NCBI RefSeq assembly: GCF_900314695.1
Contig: NZ_OMWD01000012.1
Location: forward strand, 22,257 to 86,256
Source of the DNA: an uncultured Methanobrevibacter sp.
Lineage (GTDB): Archaea; Methanobacteriota; Methanobacteria; Methanobacteriales; Methanobacteriaceae
Direction: 5' to 3'
Length of the DNA stretch: 64,000 bases
The notes beneath the pieces are model-generated. The model had not been told where the DNA came from, searched no databases, and worked only from the letters and a program-made list of their open reading frames with translations. The position numbers and the translations under genes are program-made. Of this stretch, positions 43,147 to 53,336 are shown one piece after another (position 1 is the stretch's first letter; every line of letters begins with the position of its first letter).

Positions 43147-43686
43147 ATGTCACAAGAAAGTTTAGATGATTTAAAATATGAGTTGGAACTTAAAAATGCT
43201 GAAATAGACGAGTTGTCGATGGAGCTTGAAAGTAAAAATGAGGAAATCAACAAATTAAAATTATACTCTACCAAGCTTAAGTATGAAAAGAAAAACTTGG
43301 AAGACAAATTGGATACTAAAATTGACTATGATAAGGCAAGAATTAATGAATTGGATGATTTGGCCGAAAAAATTAAAGAAAAAGAATCTATTATTGACGA
43401 TAAACAGGACCAGGTAAAATATTTAAGATCATTAATTGATGATTACAAGCAGCAGTTAAATGCAAATACTGAAAACCTGGAAGTCCAACTTAAAAAGATA
43501 TCAAAAACTTATGAAGATTTATTGAAGCAAAAAGATGCGATAATTCAAAAACAGGATGAACAAATTGATAATTTAATTAAATCAAAAGAAGAAATCATAA
43601 AGTCCAATAAAACTAATGTTATCAGTTTAAAATTACAAAATGAGAAATATCAAGAAATCATTGATAAATTAACAAAAACTAATTAA
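43147..43686 (+). CDS. Coiled-coil protein of unknown function
   Basis: 179 residues, almost all predicted as one long coiled coil: Leu, Ile or Val at heptad positions, with Glu and Lys elsewhere (for example LKYELELKNAEIDELSMELES). There is no membrane helix, cysteine or known motif. No ribosome site precedes the ATG; a TATA-like box at about 43120-43131 would allow a leaderless message. It lies 24 bases before pyrD but its role is unlikely to be metabolic. Such coils often act as scaffolds or in chromosome or division functions; no function is claimed. Confidence 0.7.
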   Translation: MSQESLDDLKYELELKNAEIDELSMELESKNEEINKLKLYSTKLKYEKKNLEDKLDTKIDYDKARINELDDLAEKIKEKESIIDDKQDQVKYLRSLIDDYKQQLNANTENLEVQLKKISKTYEDLLKQKDAIIQKQDEQIDNLIKSKEEIIKSNKTNVISLKLQNEKYQEIIDKLTKTN

Positions 43687-43710
43687 ATAATTAATTACAA
43701 AGATGATAGT

Positions 43711-44622
43711 ATGTTAAAAACAGATATTTGTGGAGTGGAATTTAGAAATCCGTTAATGTTGGCTGCAGGCATTATGGGAAGTAATGCTTCATCCATGAAT
43801 TGGATTTTAAAATCAGGTGCCGGTGGAGTCGTTACAAAATCTTTTTCTCTAAATCCTCATCCAGGTTATCCAAACCCAACAACTGTTGCGGTTGAGGGAG
43901 GCATTTTAAATGCAATTGGACTTTCAAATCCTGGTGTTGACAATTTTAAAGAGGAATTAAAAAGGATTGAAAGAAAAAACAATGTTGTTATCGCTTCTAT
44001 ATATGGAGCTACGCCGGATGAATTTTCTTCATTGGTAAGTGATGTTCAGGATTATGTTGACATGATTGAGCTGAATATTTCTTGTCCTCATGCAATGGAA
44101 GGTTTTGGCGCATCAATTGGTCAGGATTGTAATTTGAGCCATACAATTGTATCAGCCGCAAAAGATGCAAGTGATGTTCCGATTATAGCGAAATTAACAC
44201 CAAACGTCACTGATATTACTGAAATTGCAAAAACTTGTGAGGATGCAGGTGCAGATGCAATATCTCTCATTAACACTTTGGGGCCTGGAATGAAAATCAA
44301 TATTGATGTTGCCCGTCCGGTCTTGTTCCATAAATCTGGAGGAATGAGCGGTCGTGCAATTAAGCCTATTGCAATTAGTAATGTTTATTCAGTTTATGAA
44401 GCGGTAGATATTCCATTAATTGGTGTTGGTGGAATATATACTTTTGAAGATGTAGTTGAATTTATCTTTGCCGGTGCAAGGGCAGTGCAAATAGGAACTG
44501 CAATTATGGATGAAGGTGTTGAAGTATTTAACAAGATTAATCTCGGATTGGAGAAGTTTATGGATGAAAAAGGATATTCATCAATCGATGAGATGGTAGG
44601 TCTTGCACATAGGGAGTTGTAG
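43711..44622 (+). CDS. pyrD: Dihydroorotate dehydrogenase, catalytic subunit (class 1B)
   Basis: 303 residues with a TIM-barrel pattern. FMN and substrate motifs are NPLMLAAGIMGSN, NAIGLSNPG, ELNISCPHAMEGFG and the C-terminal GVGGIYTFEDVVEFIFAGARAVQIGTA (in parts). The enzyme oxidises dihydroorotate to orotate in pyrimidine synthesis. The next gene, pyrK, is four bases downstream, which supports the class 1B (NAD-linked, two-subunit) type. Confidence 0.96.
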   Translation: MLKTDICGVEFRNPLMLAAGIMGSNASSMNWILKSGAGGVVTKSFSLNPHPGYPNPTTVAVEGGILNAIGLSNPGVDNFKEELKRIERKNNVVIASIYGATPDEFSSLVSDVQDYVDMIELNISCPHAMEGFGASIGQDCNLSHTIVSAAKDASDVPIIAKLTPNVTDITEIAKTCEDAGADAISLINTLGPGMKINIDVARPVLFHKSGGMSGRAIKPIAISNVYSVYEAVDIPLIGVGGIYTFEDVVEFIFAGARAVQIGTAIMDEGVEVFNKINLGLEKFMDEKGYSSIDEMVGLAHREL

Positions 44623-44625
44623 AAC

Positions 44626-45426
44626 ATGATTAACGAACCGAAAATTGTTGAAATAACTGAAATTATTGAAGAAACTCCTACAATCAAAACTTTTAAGTTT
44701 AATTGGGATATGGATAAATTAGGATGCCCAAATCCAGGTGAATTTTTAATGGTTTGGAACTTCAAAAACGAAAAGCCAATGTCCATTTCTCAAATTAATA
44801 AGGATGAACTTGCAATTAGCGTTAAAAATATTGGAGAGTTCACTTCCCAATTGCACAATCTAAAAGTTGGCGATGAAATAGGTGTAAGGGGAAGTTATGG
44901 TAACGGTTTTGATAATTCATTTGAGGGCAAAAACATAGTGGCTATTGGTGGTGGAGTTGGTATGGCTCCAATAAATGCGATAGCTAGTGATTTAATCGAA
45001 AAGGAAAATAATGTTGATGTTATAGTTGCAGCCCAAACAAAAGATGAATTATTGTTTGCAGATTCTCTTGAAAAGGCAGGTGCAAATGTTCATCATTGTA
45101 CTGATGATGGCAGTTTTGGATTTAAAGGATTTGCTACAGATTGCCTAAATGATTTGCTTAAAGATAGGATTTATGATTATGCATTTGTCTGTGGGCCTGA
45201 AATAATGATGAAAGGAATATTTGATATTCTTGAAGATGCATCAATACCTGGCCAGTATTCTCTTGAAAGATATATGAAATGTGCTCTTGGAGTATGTGGT
45301 CAATGCTGTGTTGACAGTGAAGGTTGGAGAATTTGTGTGGAAGGTCCTGTTTTTGAAAATGAGAAAATTTATAAGATTGATGAATTTGCAAAATACAGAA
45401 GGGATGCCTCTGGTGTAAAATACTAA
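44626..45426 (+). CDS. pyrK: Dihydroorotate dehydrogenase electron-transfer subunit
   Basis: 266 residues. An FAD-binding beta barrel with the family pattern PMSISQINKDE is followed by the NAD-binding IGGGVGMAPINAIASDL and a C-terminal [2Fe-2S] site with Cys in CALGVCGQCCVDSEGWRICVEGP (in parts: CALGVCGQCC and the later ICVEGP). It passes electrons from PyrD to NAD. It is preceded by pyrD in one operon, with AI-2E and polB genes close behind (7 and 1 bases), so all may share one transcript. Confidence 0.95.
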   Translation: MINEPKIVEITEIIEETPTIKTFKFNWDMDKLGCPNPGEFLMVWNFKNEKPMSISQINKDELAISVKNIGEFTSQLHNLKVGDEIGVRGSYGNGFDNSFEGKNIVAIGGGVGMAPINAIASDLIEKENNVDVIVAAQTKDELLFADSLEKAGANVHHCTDDGSFGFKGFATDCLNDLLKDRIYDYAFVCGPEIMMKGIFDILEDASIPGQYSLERYMKCALGVCGQCCVDSEGWRICVEGPVFENEKIYKIDEFAKYRRDASGVKY

Positions 45427-45441
45427 ATTTGAGTGGTTGAT

Positions 45442-46464
45442 ATGGGATTAAACATTAAAGATTATCTAAATACTCCAATACTATTTATAATAGTTTTACT
45501 TGTAATTTCTTTAATGTTTGTATTTCCTGTTTTGAATATGGTGCTTTTGGGAGCTATTTTGGCTTATGGGATTAGGCCAGTTGCAAATAAAATCCAATCC
45601 AAATTAAAATATTCTTCTATTTCTATTTTGCTTGCAGTTGTTATTGTACTAATACCTTTGATATTGCTTGTGGCTTATATAATATTTGAAGTATCGACTT
45701 TTGTCACATGGATTTTAGCCAATAATCCAGATACTAATGTAAATAGTGCAATGTATCAAATTTCTGCATATTTGCCTGCGGGAGTTGATATTAATTCCAT
45801 TAATTCCTATTTGGACTCAGCAATTAATAATGTGGGAAGTTATATTCTTAATTACTCCGTTAAGTTTGTAAGCAAGTTTGCAAACATTACATTGGATTTA
45901 TTTATACTTGTCTGTTCTGTATTTTACTTTGTCCGTGATGGAGATAAATGTCTAGATTTTATCAGATCTTTTGTTCCGGATGATTCCAAAGATTTCTTTG
46001 ACAATACAATAAAAGCTATAGAGAATGTGTTGAAAAGTATTTTTTATGGGCACTTTTTAACTTCTGTCATTATTGGAATTTTTGGTTGCATCGGCTATTC
46101 ACTTTTAGGATATCCATTTGGCATATTTTTAGGTGTATTGACAGGTATCCTTCAGTTAATTCCAGTATTTGGGCCTTGGCCGATATATTGGGCATTATTC
46201 TTTATAGATGTGGCATCCGGTAATTACATAAGGGCAGTCATTGTTCTGTTCTTCGGCTTTTTCTTGAGCACTGTTGATATGTATATTAGGCCTGCTTTAT
46301 CAAGTCATTATGCAGATATACATCCTTTGATATTGCTAATTGGATTTTTGGCAGGGCCTTTGGTATATGGTATTGTAGGATTTATTATAGGACCATTAGT
46401 TTTGGGAATTACATATGCCGTTTTAGATAATTATAGGAATGAATATCTTCTTGGTGATGATTAA
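45442..46464 (+). CDS. AI-2E family membrane protein (permease-like)
   Basis: 340 residues from ATG 45442; the in-frame GTG at 45433 is less likely because GAGTGGTTGAT lies directly ahead of the ATG. About eight membrane helices with a large loop in the first half (NNPDTNVNSAMYQISAYLPAGVDINS). The pattern LTGILQLIPVFGPWPIYWALFFID fits the AI-2E transporter family. Members move autoinducer-2, other small molecules or ions such as Na+/H+; the archaeal substrate is not known. It is directly followed by polB without a gap. Confidence 0.88.
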   Translation: MGLNIKDYLNTPILFIIVLLVISLMFVFPVLNMVLLGAILAYGIRPVANKIQSKLKYSSISILLAVVIVLIPLILLVAYIIFEVSTFVTWILANNPDTNVNSAMYQISAYLPAGVDINSINSYLDSAINNVGSYILNYSVKFVSKFANITLDLFILVCSVFYFVRDGDKCLDFIRSFVPDDSKDFFDNTIKAIENVLKSIFYGHFLTSVIIGIFGCIGYSLLGYPFGIFLGVLTGILQLIPVFGPWPIYWALFFIDVASGNYIRAVIVLFFGFFLSTVDMYIRPALSSHYADIHPLILLIGFLAGPLVYGIVGFIIGPLVLGITYAVLDNYRNEYLLGDD

Positions 46465-48255
46465 ATGGAAAAAAATGTTGTTATTCTTGATATTGATTAT
46501 GTAACCTATGAGGATAAACCTGTCATCAGGTTGTTTTCAAAAAATGGTGACGAAAATGTGATTTTATTGGACGATACTTTTGAACCATATTTATATGTTG
46601 TCTGTGATGATATTGATAAGGGTATTGAAGAAATCAGGGAAAATTTGGATGTAATTTCCATTGAAAAAGTCATCAAAAAGGACTTTCAAGTTGAAAAAGA
46701 ATTTGTTAAGGTCACATTTGAACATCCACAGGAGCTTGCAAAAAATCGGGATAATCTAAGGGATCTTGAAAGTGTGGTTCAAATTCGCGAATTTGATATT
46801 CCATTTTATAGAAGATATCTGATGGATAGGGATGTTATCCCTATGACTGAAGTGACAGCCATTGGGGAGGAATTAGATTCATTTTTGAATTTGGATTCTA
46901 AAAAGCAAGATATTCAAATAATCAAGCTTACTGAAGAGCTGAAACGTGTGCCGGATTATCCTCAGAAATTTAGAATTTTGAGTTTTGATTTGGAAGTAAG
47001 AAATCCTCATGGGATGCCTAATTCCGAAGAGGATGAAATTATTATGATTGGTGTGGCCAGTAATTTCGGTGTTAATCAAGTTATTTCCATAAAAACAAAT
47101 TCAGAAGATAGGGATGATTTTGTAAATCAGGTTGAATCCGAAAAAGAGATGATTGAAGAATTTGTAGATATTATTAAGAAAAACAATGTGGATATTATAG
47201 TTGGGTATAACTCTGATAATTTTGATTTTCCATATCTTAAAGACAGGGCAAAGATTTTGGATGTTGATTTGGATATTGGAATGGATGAATCTGAAGTCAA
47301 ATATATTCGAAGAGGTTATGCTAATGCAGCATCTCTTAAAGGGCTGATTCATGTAGATTTGTATCTGGTTATGAGAAGGTACATGTCCCTTGAGAGATAT
47401 ACATTGGAACGAGTTTATTATGAATTGTTTGGTGAAGAAAAGATTGATGTTCCTGGTGAGAGAATTTGGGAATTTTGGGACAATGGCGGTGAAGAATTGG
47501 ACAATCTGTTTGACTATTCTCTCGATGATGTTGTTTCCACTTTGAAGATAGCAGAACAAACTTTGCCTCTTAATTTAGAACTTACTCGTATTATTGGTCA
47601 GCCTTTGTTTGACGTTAGTCGTATGGCTACAGGTCAACAAGCTGAATGGTTTTTAGTCAAACAGGCTTATTTTGATAATGAAGTTGTTCCTAACAAACAG
47701 GGAGCTAATTTTGCCGACCGTGCAAATGCTGAAGACAATGAAGGTGGGTATGTAAGGGAACCTGAAACAGGACTTCATGAGAATCTGGTTCAATTCGATT
47801 TTAGAAGCCTGTATCCAAGTATCATCATTTCAAAAAATATATCTCCTGATGTAATGGTTCTTGGGGATGTTGAAAATGAAGATGATTATAATATTTCTCC
47901 TGAACATGGTTTAAAATTCAAAAAAAGCCCTCAAGGTTTTATTCCATCAGTTATTGATAAAATATTGCAGGAAAGATTCAGAATTAAACGTGAGATGAAG
48001 GCATCAGATGATTTGCAACAAAAAAAGGCATTGGATGTTCAGCAACAGGCTATTAAAAGATTGGCTAATACAATGTATGGTATTTATGGTTTCCCTAGAT
48101 TCAGATGGTATTCTTTTGAATGTGCAAAAGCTATTACTTCATGGGGAAGGCAATACATAAAATCATCAATTAAAAAAGCAGAAGAATACGGTTTTTATGC
48201 AATATATGCAGATACTGATGGTTTTTATGCCAAATATAAAAAAGAAAAAAAGTAA
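46465..48255 (+). CDS. polB: DNA polymerase family B, large fragment of a split enzyme
   Basis: 596 residues. Exonuclease motifs FDLEVRNP (I), VGYNSDNFDFPYL (II) and YSLDDVVST (III) are followed by polymerase motif A DFRSLYPSI (about 445-453), motif B KRLANTMYGIYGF, and motif C YADTDG at about 582-587. The reading frame ends 14 residues after motif C with a run of Lys and Glu, so the thumb domain is missing. In Methanobacteriales family B polymerase is known to be split into a large and a small polypeptide at this place; the small partner is not in this window. It is therefore not a broken gene. Confidence 0.94.
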   Translation: MEKNVVILDIDYVTYEDKPVIRLFSKNGDENVILLDDTFEPYLYVVCDDIDKGIEEIRENLDVISIEKVIKKDFQVEKEFVKVTFEHPQELAKNRDNLRDLESVVQIREFDIPFYRRYLMDRDVIPMTEVTAIGEELDSFLNLDSKKQDIQIIKLTEELKRVPDYPQKFRILSFDLEVRNPHGMPNSEEDEIIMIGVASNFGVNQVISIKTNSEDRDDFVNQVESEKEMIEEFVDIIKKNNVDIIVGYNSDNFDFPYLKDRAKILDVDLDIGMDESEVKYIRRGYANAASLKGLIHVDLYLVMRRYMSLERYTLERVYYELFGEEKIDVPGERIWEFWDNGGEELDNLFDYSLDDVVSTLKIAEQTLPLNLELTRIIGQPLFDVSRMATGQQAEWFLVKQAYFDNEVVPNKQGANFADRANAEDNEGGYVREPETGLHENLVQFDFRSLYPSIIISKNISPDVMVLGDVENEDDYNISPEHGLKFKKSPQGFIPSVIDKILQERFRIKREMKASDDLQQKKALDVQQQAIKRLANTMYGIYGFPRFRWYSFECAKAITSWGRQYIKSSIKKAEEYGFYAIYADTDGFYAKYKKEKK

Positions 48256-48273
48256 GAGAAATTAATTCTCTTT
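48256..48273. terminator. Hairpin between polB and the adhesin gene
   Basis: GAGAA, loop ATTAA, TTCTC, then TTT. It starts at the base after the polB stop, and is placed between convergent genes. Confidence 0.45.
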
Positions 48274-48278
48274 AAATT

Positions 48279-51071
48279 TTATTTTGTTATTTTAATTGTG
48301 GATGTTTTAGCTTTTGCAACACAATATTTGTTTGCTGATTTCACTACAACTTTATGAGTTCCAACTGTCAATGATTTTACATTTAGTTTTGCAATTCCTT
48401 TAGAATTGGATTTCACAGTGTAAGTTTTATATTTGTTACCTGTGTAAACTTTAAGGGTTAGTTTAACTCCTTTGATTACTTTTTTGGTTTTTGTGTTTTT
48501 AACAGTAACTTGGAAGTATTTTTTTGCTCCTTTTTTAGCTGTTAATTTTTTAGGAGTTAATTTAGTTGGAGCTTTTTTAATAACAATTTTTGATGAAATT
48601 TTTGCTGCAGTATAGTTTTTGGATTCCCCTTTTTCAACAACAACATTGTAAGTTCCTGGTTTTAAATTGTCAAGTGAAAGTCTAATTTGACCGTTCGCAC
48701 CAGTATGTCCGTTATAGTTGTAGTATCTATTTGCTGAAACAAAAACCTTAATATTTACTTTAGCGTCATAAATCGCTTTGTTATTTTTTGCATTTGTTAA
48801 AGTTACAGTGAAGTATTTATTACCTTTATAATATGTGGTCAATTTTGGTGCTTTAAGTTTTGCAGTAGCTTTTTTAACAGTAATATATTTAGTTACTTTA
48901 GCAGCATTATATCTAGGATCATAAGTAGTGGAAACAACCATTTTGTGTTTTCCAACAGATAATGATGCGGAAAATGATACTTGTCCTTTACTGTTTGTTT
49001 GGAAAAGGTAGTTTTGGGATTTTGATCCAGTATATAATCTTACAAGTACAATTGCACCTGATAAAGCTTTACCAGTTTTTTTATCGGTAACTTTAATAGT
49101 TGCTGTTTTACCAGTATTGTAATACCTGGTTACACTATTTGTTTTGATTACAGCTGCTTTTTTAGTGATTGTAATTTTACCGCTGGCTTTTGCATTATTG
49201 ATGTTTTTGGTGTCATTGTTGTTTACAGTAACATCGTAATCTCCAGCAACTAAACTTGAAACAGAAATTTTACTTTGTCCGTTTGAATCAGTTTGGAAAT
49301 AATAATCTTTACCAGTAGTTTGTGGCATGTTTAAATGAAGAATAATGCCTGGAACAGCAGATCCATCTTTTTTACTGGTAACTGTGATTGTTACATTTTT
49401 TGTAGTTCCATACTCTTCCTTAAAGTCTTCAATTTTAATATTAATCTCTGCTTTGGTAATTGTTAAATTTGTTAAAACTTTTGAAGATTTGATATTGTCA
49501 GCAGTGGATAACTCCACAAGATGTTTTCCAACATCTAATTTGTTCATTTCAAATGTAGTTGAGTTTTGACTAAATTCATAAAGGTTTATTGTTTTGAATG
49601 AAACAATACTTTCATTATCAGCTTTTGCACTGAATCCTGCTCTGATATTTCCGGTTGTGGTTAAACTTAAAGTTTTACCTTCAAGGGAAAGAGCATTGTC
49701 ATCAATATCAACTAATTTAAATTTAAATTCACCATTTTGATATTGGTTTTCATTGACAAGCACTTCAATTTTCACATTATAAATTCTATTTAAAGTAATG
49801 GTCTTTGAAAGTCCATCTTTGTATGTAATTGTTAAACTAGCTGAAGTGAAATTACCGTCTTCAAGTTCAAAGATAACTTTTCCATTAACAACATCAAAGC
49901 TTTTCACTTTAACTACAGTGGTGTTATTTCCAATTTTAGTAGTTGCATTTAATGTAATGTCATCAACAGTAAATGCAGTATTGTTAACACCGTTAGTAAT
50001 ATTAACTTCAACTTCTCCTTTTTTAGTGGAGTTAATATTTAATGTGGTTGGATTTACTTCAATAGTAAGATTTCCATAAACATCCACTGCTATATTTTTA
50101 GAAGCTTCATTGATTGTGTTGTTACCGAGATATTTGATAGTTATCTCATGTTTTCCTCTTGCGAGGGAATCTGTAATTGTAATAGTTTCGTTGACATAAG
50201 TAAATTTAAGATCTTTAGTACCTTCAGTTACTTTTAAATCATTTGAAGTAATATTTAATATCTTATTGATACTTTCAACAGTTACAGCGATTTTTTTAGC
50301 TTCTTCTTCACGAACAGTAACGTTATTTGCATTAATTTCACTTGAATATTTGATGATTGCATTTTTAGAGTTCTTTGTTTCAGTAGAATTCACATTAATT
50401 GTAGCGCCAATATAGTTAAGGTTGTCTAATGCGAATCTGATTGTATTATCTTCTATAGTAAAATCATCAATTATTTTTGATGTTTTATTCCCATCGTCAC
50501 CGGTGTAGGTTATATTCAATGTTAAGCTATCTTTATTTGGTTTATATTTGCTTACTCCATCGGAAATTGTGATTGGTATTTCAATGTTTACACCATCACT
50601 GGTAATGACTGATGGTATATCTAATGTTTTGTCTCCAAAAATAGATAATAATATTTTTGTTGTGGAATTTTTGTAAATAACATTTCCTAAGTAAGTAATA
50701 TTTAAACTATGATTACCTAAACCTAGTTTATCGGTAATGTTTATTTTTGAATTATTATAATTGAAATTTATTGTTGTATTTCCTTCTTTAACTGTAATAT
50801 TTTCTTTTGCAATATTTATTTCCTTGCTTTCATTATCTTTTACAGCTACTGGAATCTCTACAGGGTCCTTTTCACTAACTTTCACATCTTCGGACACTAC
50901 TGTAGTTTCTATTTTCTCATTGGTATCTTCACTTAAAGTTGCACTAGAACTATCATCTGTTAAGATACCTGCATCTGATGCGCCAGTGTCTGCTGCACAT
51001 GCAGATCCAATACTTACTAATAGGAATAAAGCCATTGCTATTAATAAGATATAAGAGTTTTTAAGTTTCAT
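48279..51071 (-). CDS. Adhesin-like secreted protein with Ig-like repeats
   Basis: 930 residues. A signal peptide (about 1-26, ending GSACA) is followed by an acidic Ser/Thr-rich part, five or six divergent beta domains of about 80-100 residues, and a C-terminal part with four closer Ig-like repeats of about 90 residues (pattern K-x-Y-F-x-V-T-V ... G-Q/I-A ... L-x-x-G-x-H/Y-x-V-x-V). The C-terminal repeats become strongly basic. There is no membrane helix after the signal, so it is probably held by the wall. The ribosome site AAAGGAGGAT precedes the ATG. Predicted role: surface adhesion or wall coating. Confidence 0.85.
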   Translation of the reverse strand: MKLKNSYILLIAMALFLLVSIGSACAADTGASDAGILTDDSSSATLSEDTNEKIETTVVSEDVKVSEKDPVEIPVAVKDNESKEINIAKENITVKEGNTTINFNYNNSKINITDKLGLGNHSLNITYLGNVIYKNSTTKILLSIFGDKTLDIPSVITSDGVNIEIPITISDGVSKYKPNKDSLTLNITYTGDDGNKTSKIIDDFTIEDNTIRFALDNLNYIGATINVNSTETKNSKNAIIKYSSEINANNVTVREEEAKKIAVTVESINKILNITSNDLKVTEGTKDLKFTYVNETITITDSLARGKHEITIKYLGNNTINEASKNIAVDVYGNLTIEVNPTTLNINSTKKGEVEVNITNGVNNTAFTVDDITLNATTKIGNNTTVVKVKSFDVVNGKVIFELEDGNFTSASLTITYKDGLSKTITLNRIYNVKIEVLVNENQYQNGEFKFKLVDIDDNALSLEGKTLSLTTTGNIRAGFSAKADNESIVSFKTINLYEFSQNSTTFEMNKLDVGKHLVELSTADNIKSSKVLTNLTITKAEINIKIEDFKEEYGTTKNVTITVTSKKDGSAVPGIILHLNMPQTTGKDYYFQTDSNGQSKISVSSLVAGDYDVTVNNNDTKNINNAKASGKITITKKAAVIKTNSVTRYYNTGKTATIKVTDKKTGKALSGAIVLVRLYTGSKSQNYLFQTNSKGQVSFSASLSVGKHKMVVSTTYDPRYNAAKVTKYITVKKATAKLKAPKLTTYYKGNKYFTVTLTNAKNNKAIYDAKVNIKVFVSANRYYNYNGHTGANGQIRLSLDNLKPGTYNVVVEKGESKNYTAAKISSKIVIKKAPTKLTPKKLTAKKGAKKYFQVTVKNTKTKKVIKGVKLTLKVYTGNKYKTYTVKSNSKGIAKLNVKSLTVGTHKVVVKSANKYCVAKAKTSTIKITK

Positions 51072-51281
51072 AACTTTTAATCCTCCTTTTATAGAAAATC
51101 ATATTTTATTAAAAAAAGTGTATAGATTTTCAGTACTATTAATATTAGTATGATTTAACATTTATACTTTTCTTCTATGTATATATGCTAATTTTTGTTT
51201 TGTAGGTTATACAATTGTATTTATTGTGAAAAATTTCATTCAAAAAAAAAATAAAATAATTTGAAAAATAAAAATCATCAA

Positions 51282-53297
51282 CTATATGCTACGGAAGAAT
51301 TTGACTCCTTTGGTAGCACTTTTCTTAATCACAATAGAACTTGTTGCAGATCCTTTATATTTCAAATCGTATGGTAATATTTTGACTTTGTGTGTTCCAG
51401 CTGAAAATTCATTAGTTGCAAAACCGATTGCTCCATTATAAATCTTTGTACTGCCTTTAATCTTTTTGGTTTTTAATACAAAAGTTTTATATTTTTTACC
51501 TGTGTAAATTAAAAATTTAATCTTAATTCCATTAATGCCCTTATTGGTCTTTTTATTTGAAACAATGTAAGAAAGTATCGCACCATTCTTGTCTGAAGTC
51601 CTCGCTTGCAATTTAAATTTCAAAGCAGTTTGTTTAATTACTTTAATTGAAGATGTTAATGTATTGAATTTATATCCGCTATGTGTTCCGCTTACAACAA
51701 TTTTATGGGTTCCGGCACCCAAACTTTTAGTTTTGTATGAAGCTATGCCTTTTGAGTTTGTAGTTACTGTTGTAGTTTTATATTTTTTTCCAGTGTAAAC
51801 TTTTAGGGTGAGTTTCATTTTTGGTATAGGTTTGTTGGTTTTGGAATTAATGATTTTTATGGACCATATGCTAGAACTTTTAAGTGCAACTGTTAATTTG
51901 GATGCTGAAATTACTGCAACCGCTTTTTTAACAGTTATATTTAAATCCTTATCAATTGCAGTGTGGTTTTCATCAGGGGTTGTAGTAACTCTAAGAATAT
52001 AATTCCCAACTCCCAAACCGGATATTGTCAATATACTTTTTGAAAAAGTAATTTTGGCTTCTTTATGGTTTAAAACTCGAATATTTTCTTTTTGAACAGT
52101 TCCTCCATCAACAATAACTTGAACTGAGCCTGATGCACCATATTCAAAAATCATACTTGCGGTAAAATCAACACTGGATGATATTTTGGTCTTATTGAAA
52201 ATGTTTTCTCTTTCATAAGTTTTTTCAGAAATATTCAATGCATCATCTTTGCTTTCATTGTATTTGATAGCAAAATAATTTGAGATTATGGTTGAAGATG
52301 AATTACAGTATATTGCATTTCCAAATAATGCATCATTATCTTTAAAACTTGAATTTCTAATAAATCCGTATCCAACTAAACTAATTGCGCCTCCGTTTAA
52401 ATTTAATGCATTATTTCCATTGAAATTACAGTTATCAATTTCTGTATTTTCACAGCTGCTGAATATGGCTCCTCCACCAGTAATATCAGATTCATTTTCA
52501 TAATTTCTAAGATAGTTCTGGTCAAATTTACTATTGGAAATTGTATTTCCCTTGCCTTTCAAGACAATTGCTCCTCCACCTTGTGATGCAAAGTTATTGT
52601 TGAATGTACACTCAGTTATGAGACAATTGTTGGATTCAATTAATATTGCTCCACCATATTTGTATGCTGAATTTTCATTGAATGAACAATTTACTATTTG
52701 GCAGTCGTCTCCTTCTATTAATATTGCACCAGCAATTTGTGCTTTATTAGTTTTAAAAGTAGAATCAGTTATTTTACAGTTGTTTCCTTTTAATAATATA
52801 GTTCCGCTTTCTTTAGCAGTATTTTGAATAATCTCACAATTATTTAGGGTTCCCGCATTACCTTCCCAAAGAATTGTGGCACCATAATTTTCTTTACCAC
52901 CATATAATTTTAAATTACTTAAAATAACATTAGATGCCGTGTTTTTAATATTAAATAATCTTAAATCTTTAAAAGTAGTTTCAGTTGGTTTGATTGTGGC
53001 ACCATTGCCGTCACCACGGATGTTTAGTGTTTTATCAATATTGATTGTATTTTTTAGTTCAAAAGTACCGTTAAGAACAATTGTATCTCCTTCTACTGCT
53101 TGGTCAATTGTATCTTGAATATTGCTTTCGGGAGTAATGTAATGTGTGTTTGGTTCATTAACATCCAATTCTTCTGTTACTTGTGTTTCAATAATTGTTA
53201 AATTGTCCGGCGAAATATTCGAATCATTCCCAGCACTTACATTTGAAACAGTAAAAATACTTAACAATATAAGTATCAGTAATATTTTTTTATTCAT
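51282..53297 (-). CDS. Adhesin-like protein with beta-helix and Ig-like domains, paralogue 1
   Basis: 671 residues. Signal peptide (about 1-22, ending SNVSA), then a parallel beta-helix domain (about 55-340) with repeats such as ITDSTFKTNKAQIAGAILIEGDDC. The C-terminal about 300 residues carry three Ig-like repeats (LNHKEAKITFSKSILTISGLGVGNYILRVTTTPDENHTA in parts, then the KLTVALKSS segment) and end GVKFFRSI. It is closely similar over its whole length to the neighbour at 53337-55412, so the two arose by tandem duplication. The ribosome site AAGGAGG precedes the ATG. Confidence 0.87.
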   Translation of the reverse strand: MNKKILLILILLSIFTVSNVSAGNDSNISPDNLTIIETQVTEELDVNEPNTHYITPESNIQDTIDQAVEGDTIVLNGTFELKNTINIDKTLNIRGDGNGATIKPTETTFKDLRLFNIKNTASNVILSNLKLYGGKENYGATILWEGNAGTLNNCEIIQNTAKESGTILLKGNNCKITDSTFKTNKAQIAGAILIEGDDCQIVNCSFNENSAYKYGGAILIESNNCLITECTFNNNFASQGGGAIVLKGKGNTISNSKFDQNYLRNYENESDITGGGAIFSSCENTEIDNCNFNGNNALNLNGGAISLVGYGFIRNSSFKDNDALFGNAIYCNSSSTIISNYFAIKYNESKDDALNISEKTYERENIFNKTKISSSVDFTASMIFEYGASGSVQVIVDGGTVQKENIRVLNHKEAKITFSKSILTISGLGVGNYILRVTTTPDENHTAIDKDLNITVKKAVAVISASKLTVALKSSSIWSIKIINSKTNKPIPKMKLTLKVYTGKKYKTTTVTTNSKGIASYKTKSLGAGTHKIVVSGTHSGYKFNTLTSSIKVIKQTALKFKLQARTSDKNGAILSYIVSNKKTNKGINGIKIKFLIYTGKKYKTFVLKTKKIKGSTKIYNGAIGFATNEFSAGTHKVKILPYDLKYKGSATSSIVIKKSATKGVKFFRSI

Positions 53298-53336
53298 TTT
53301 TTTCCTCCTTAAAAAGAAAAATTAAGGATAAGTTCC

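Noticed and set aside
48240..48255. polB considered as a truncated pseudogene
   Set aside because: The break point matches the known split of family B polymerase in Methanobacteriales and all catalytic motifs are intact.
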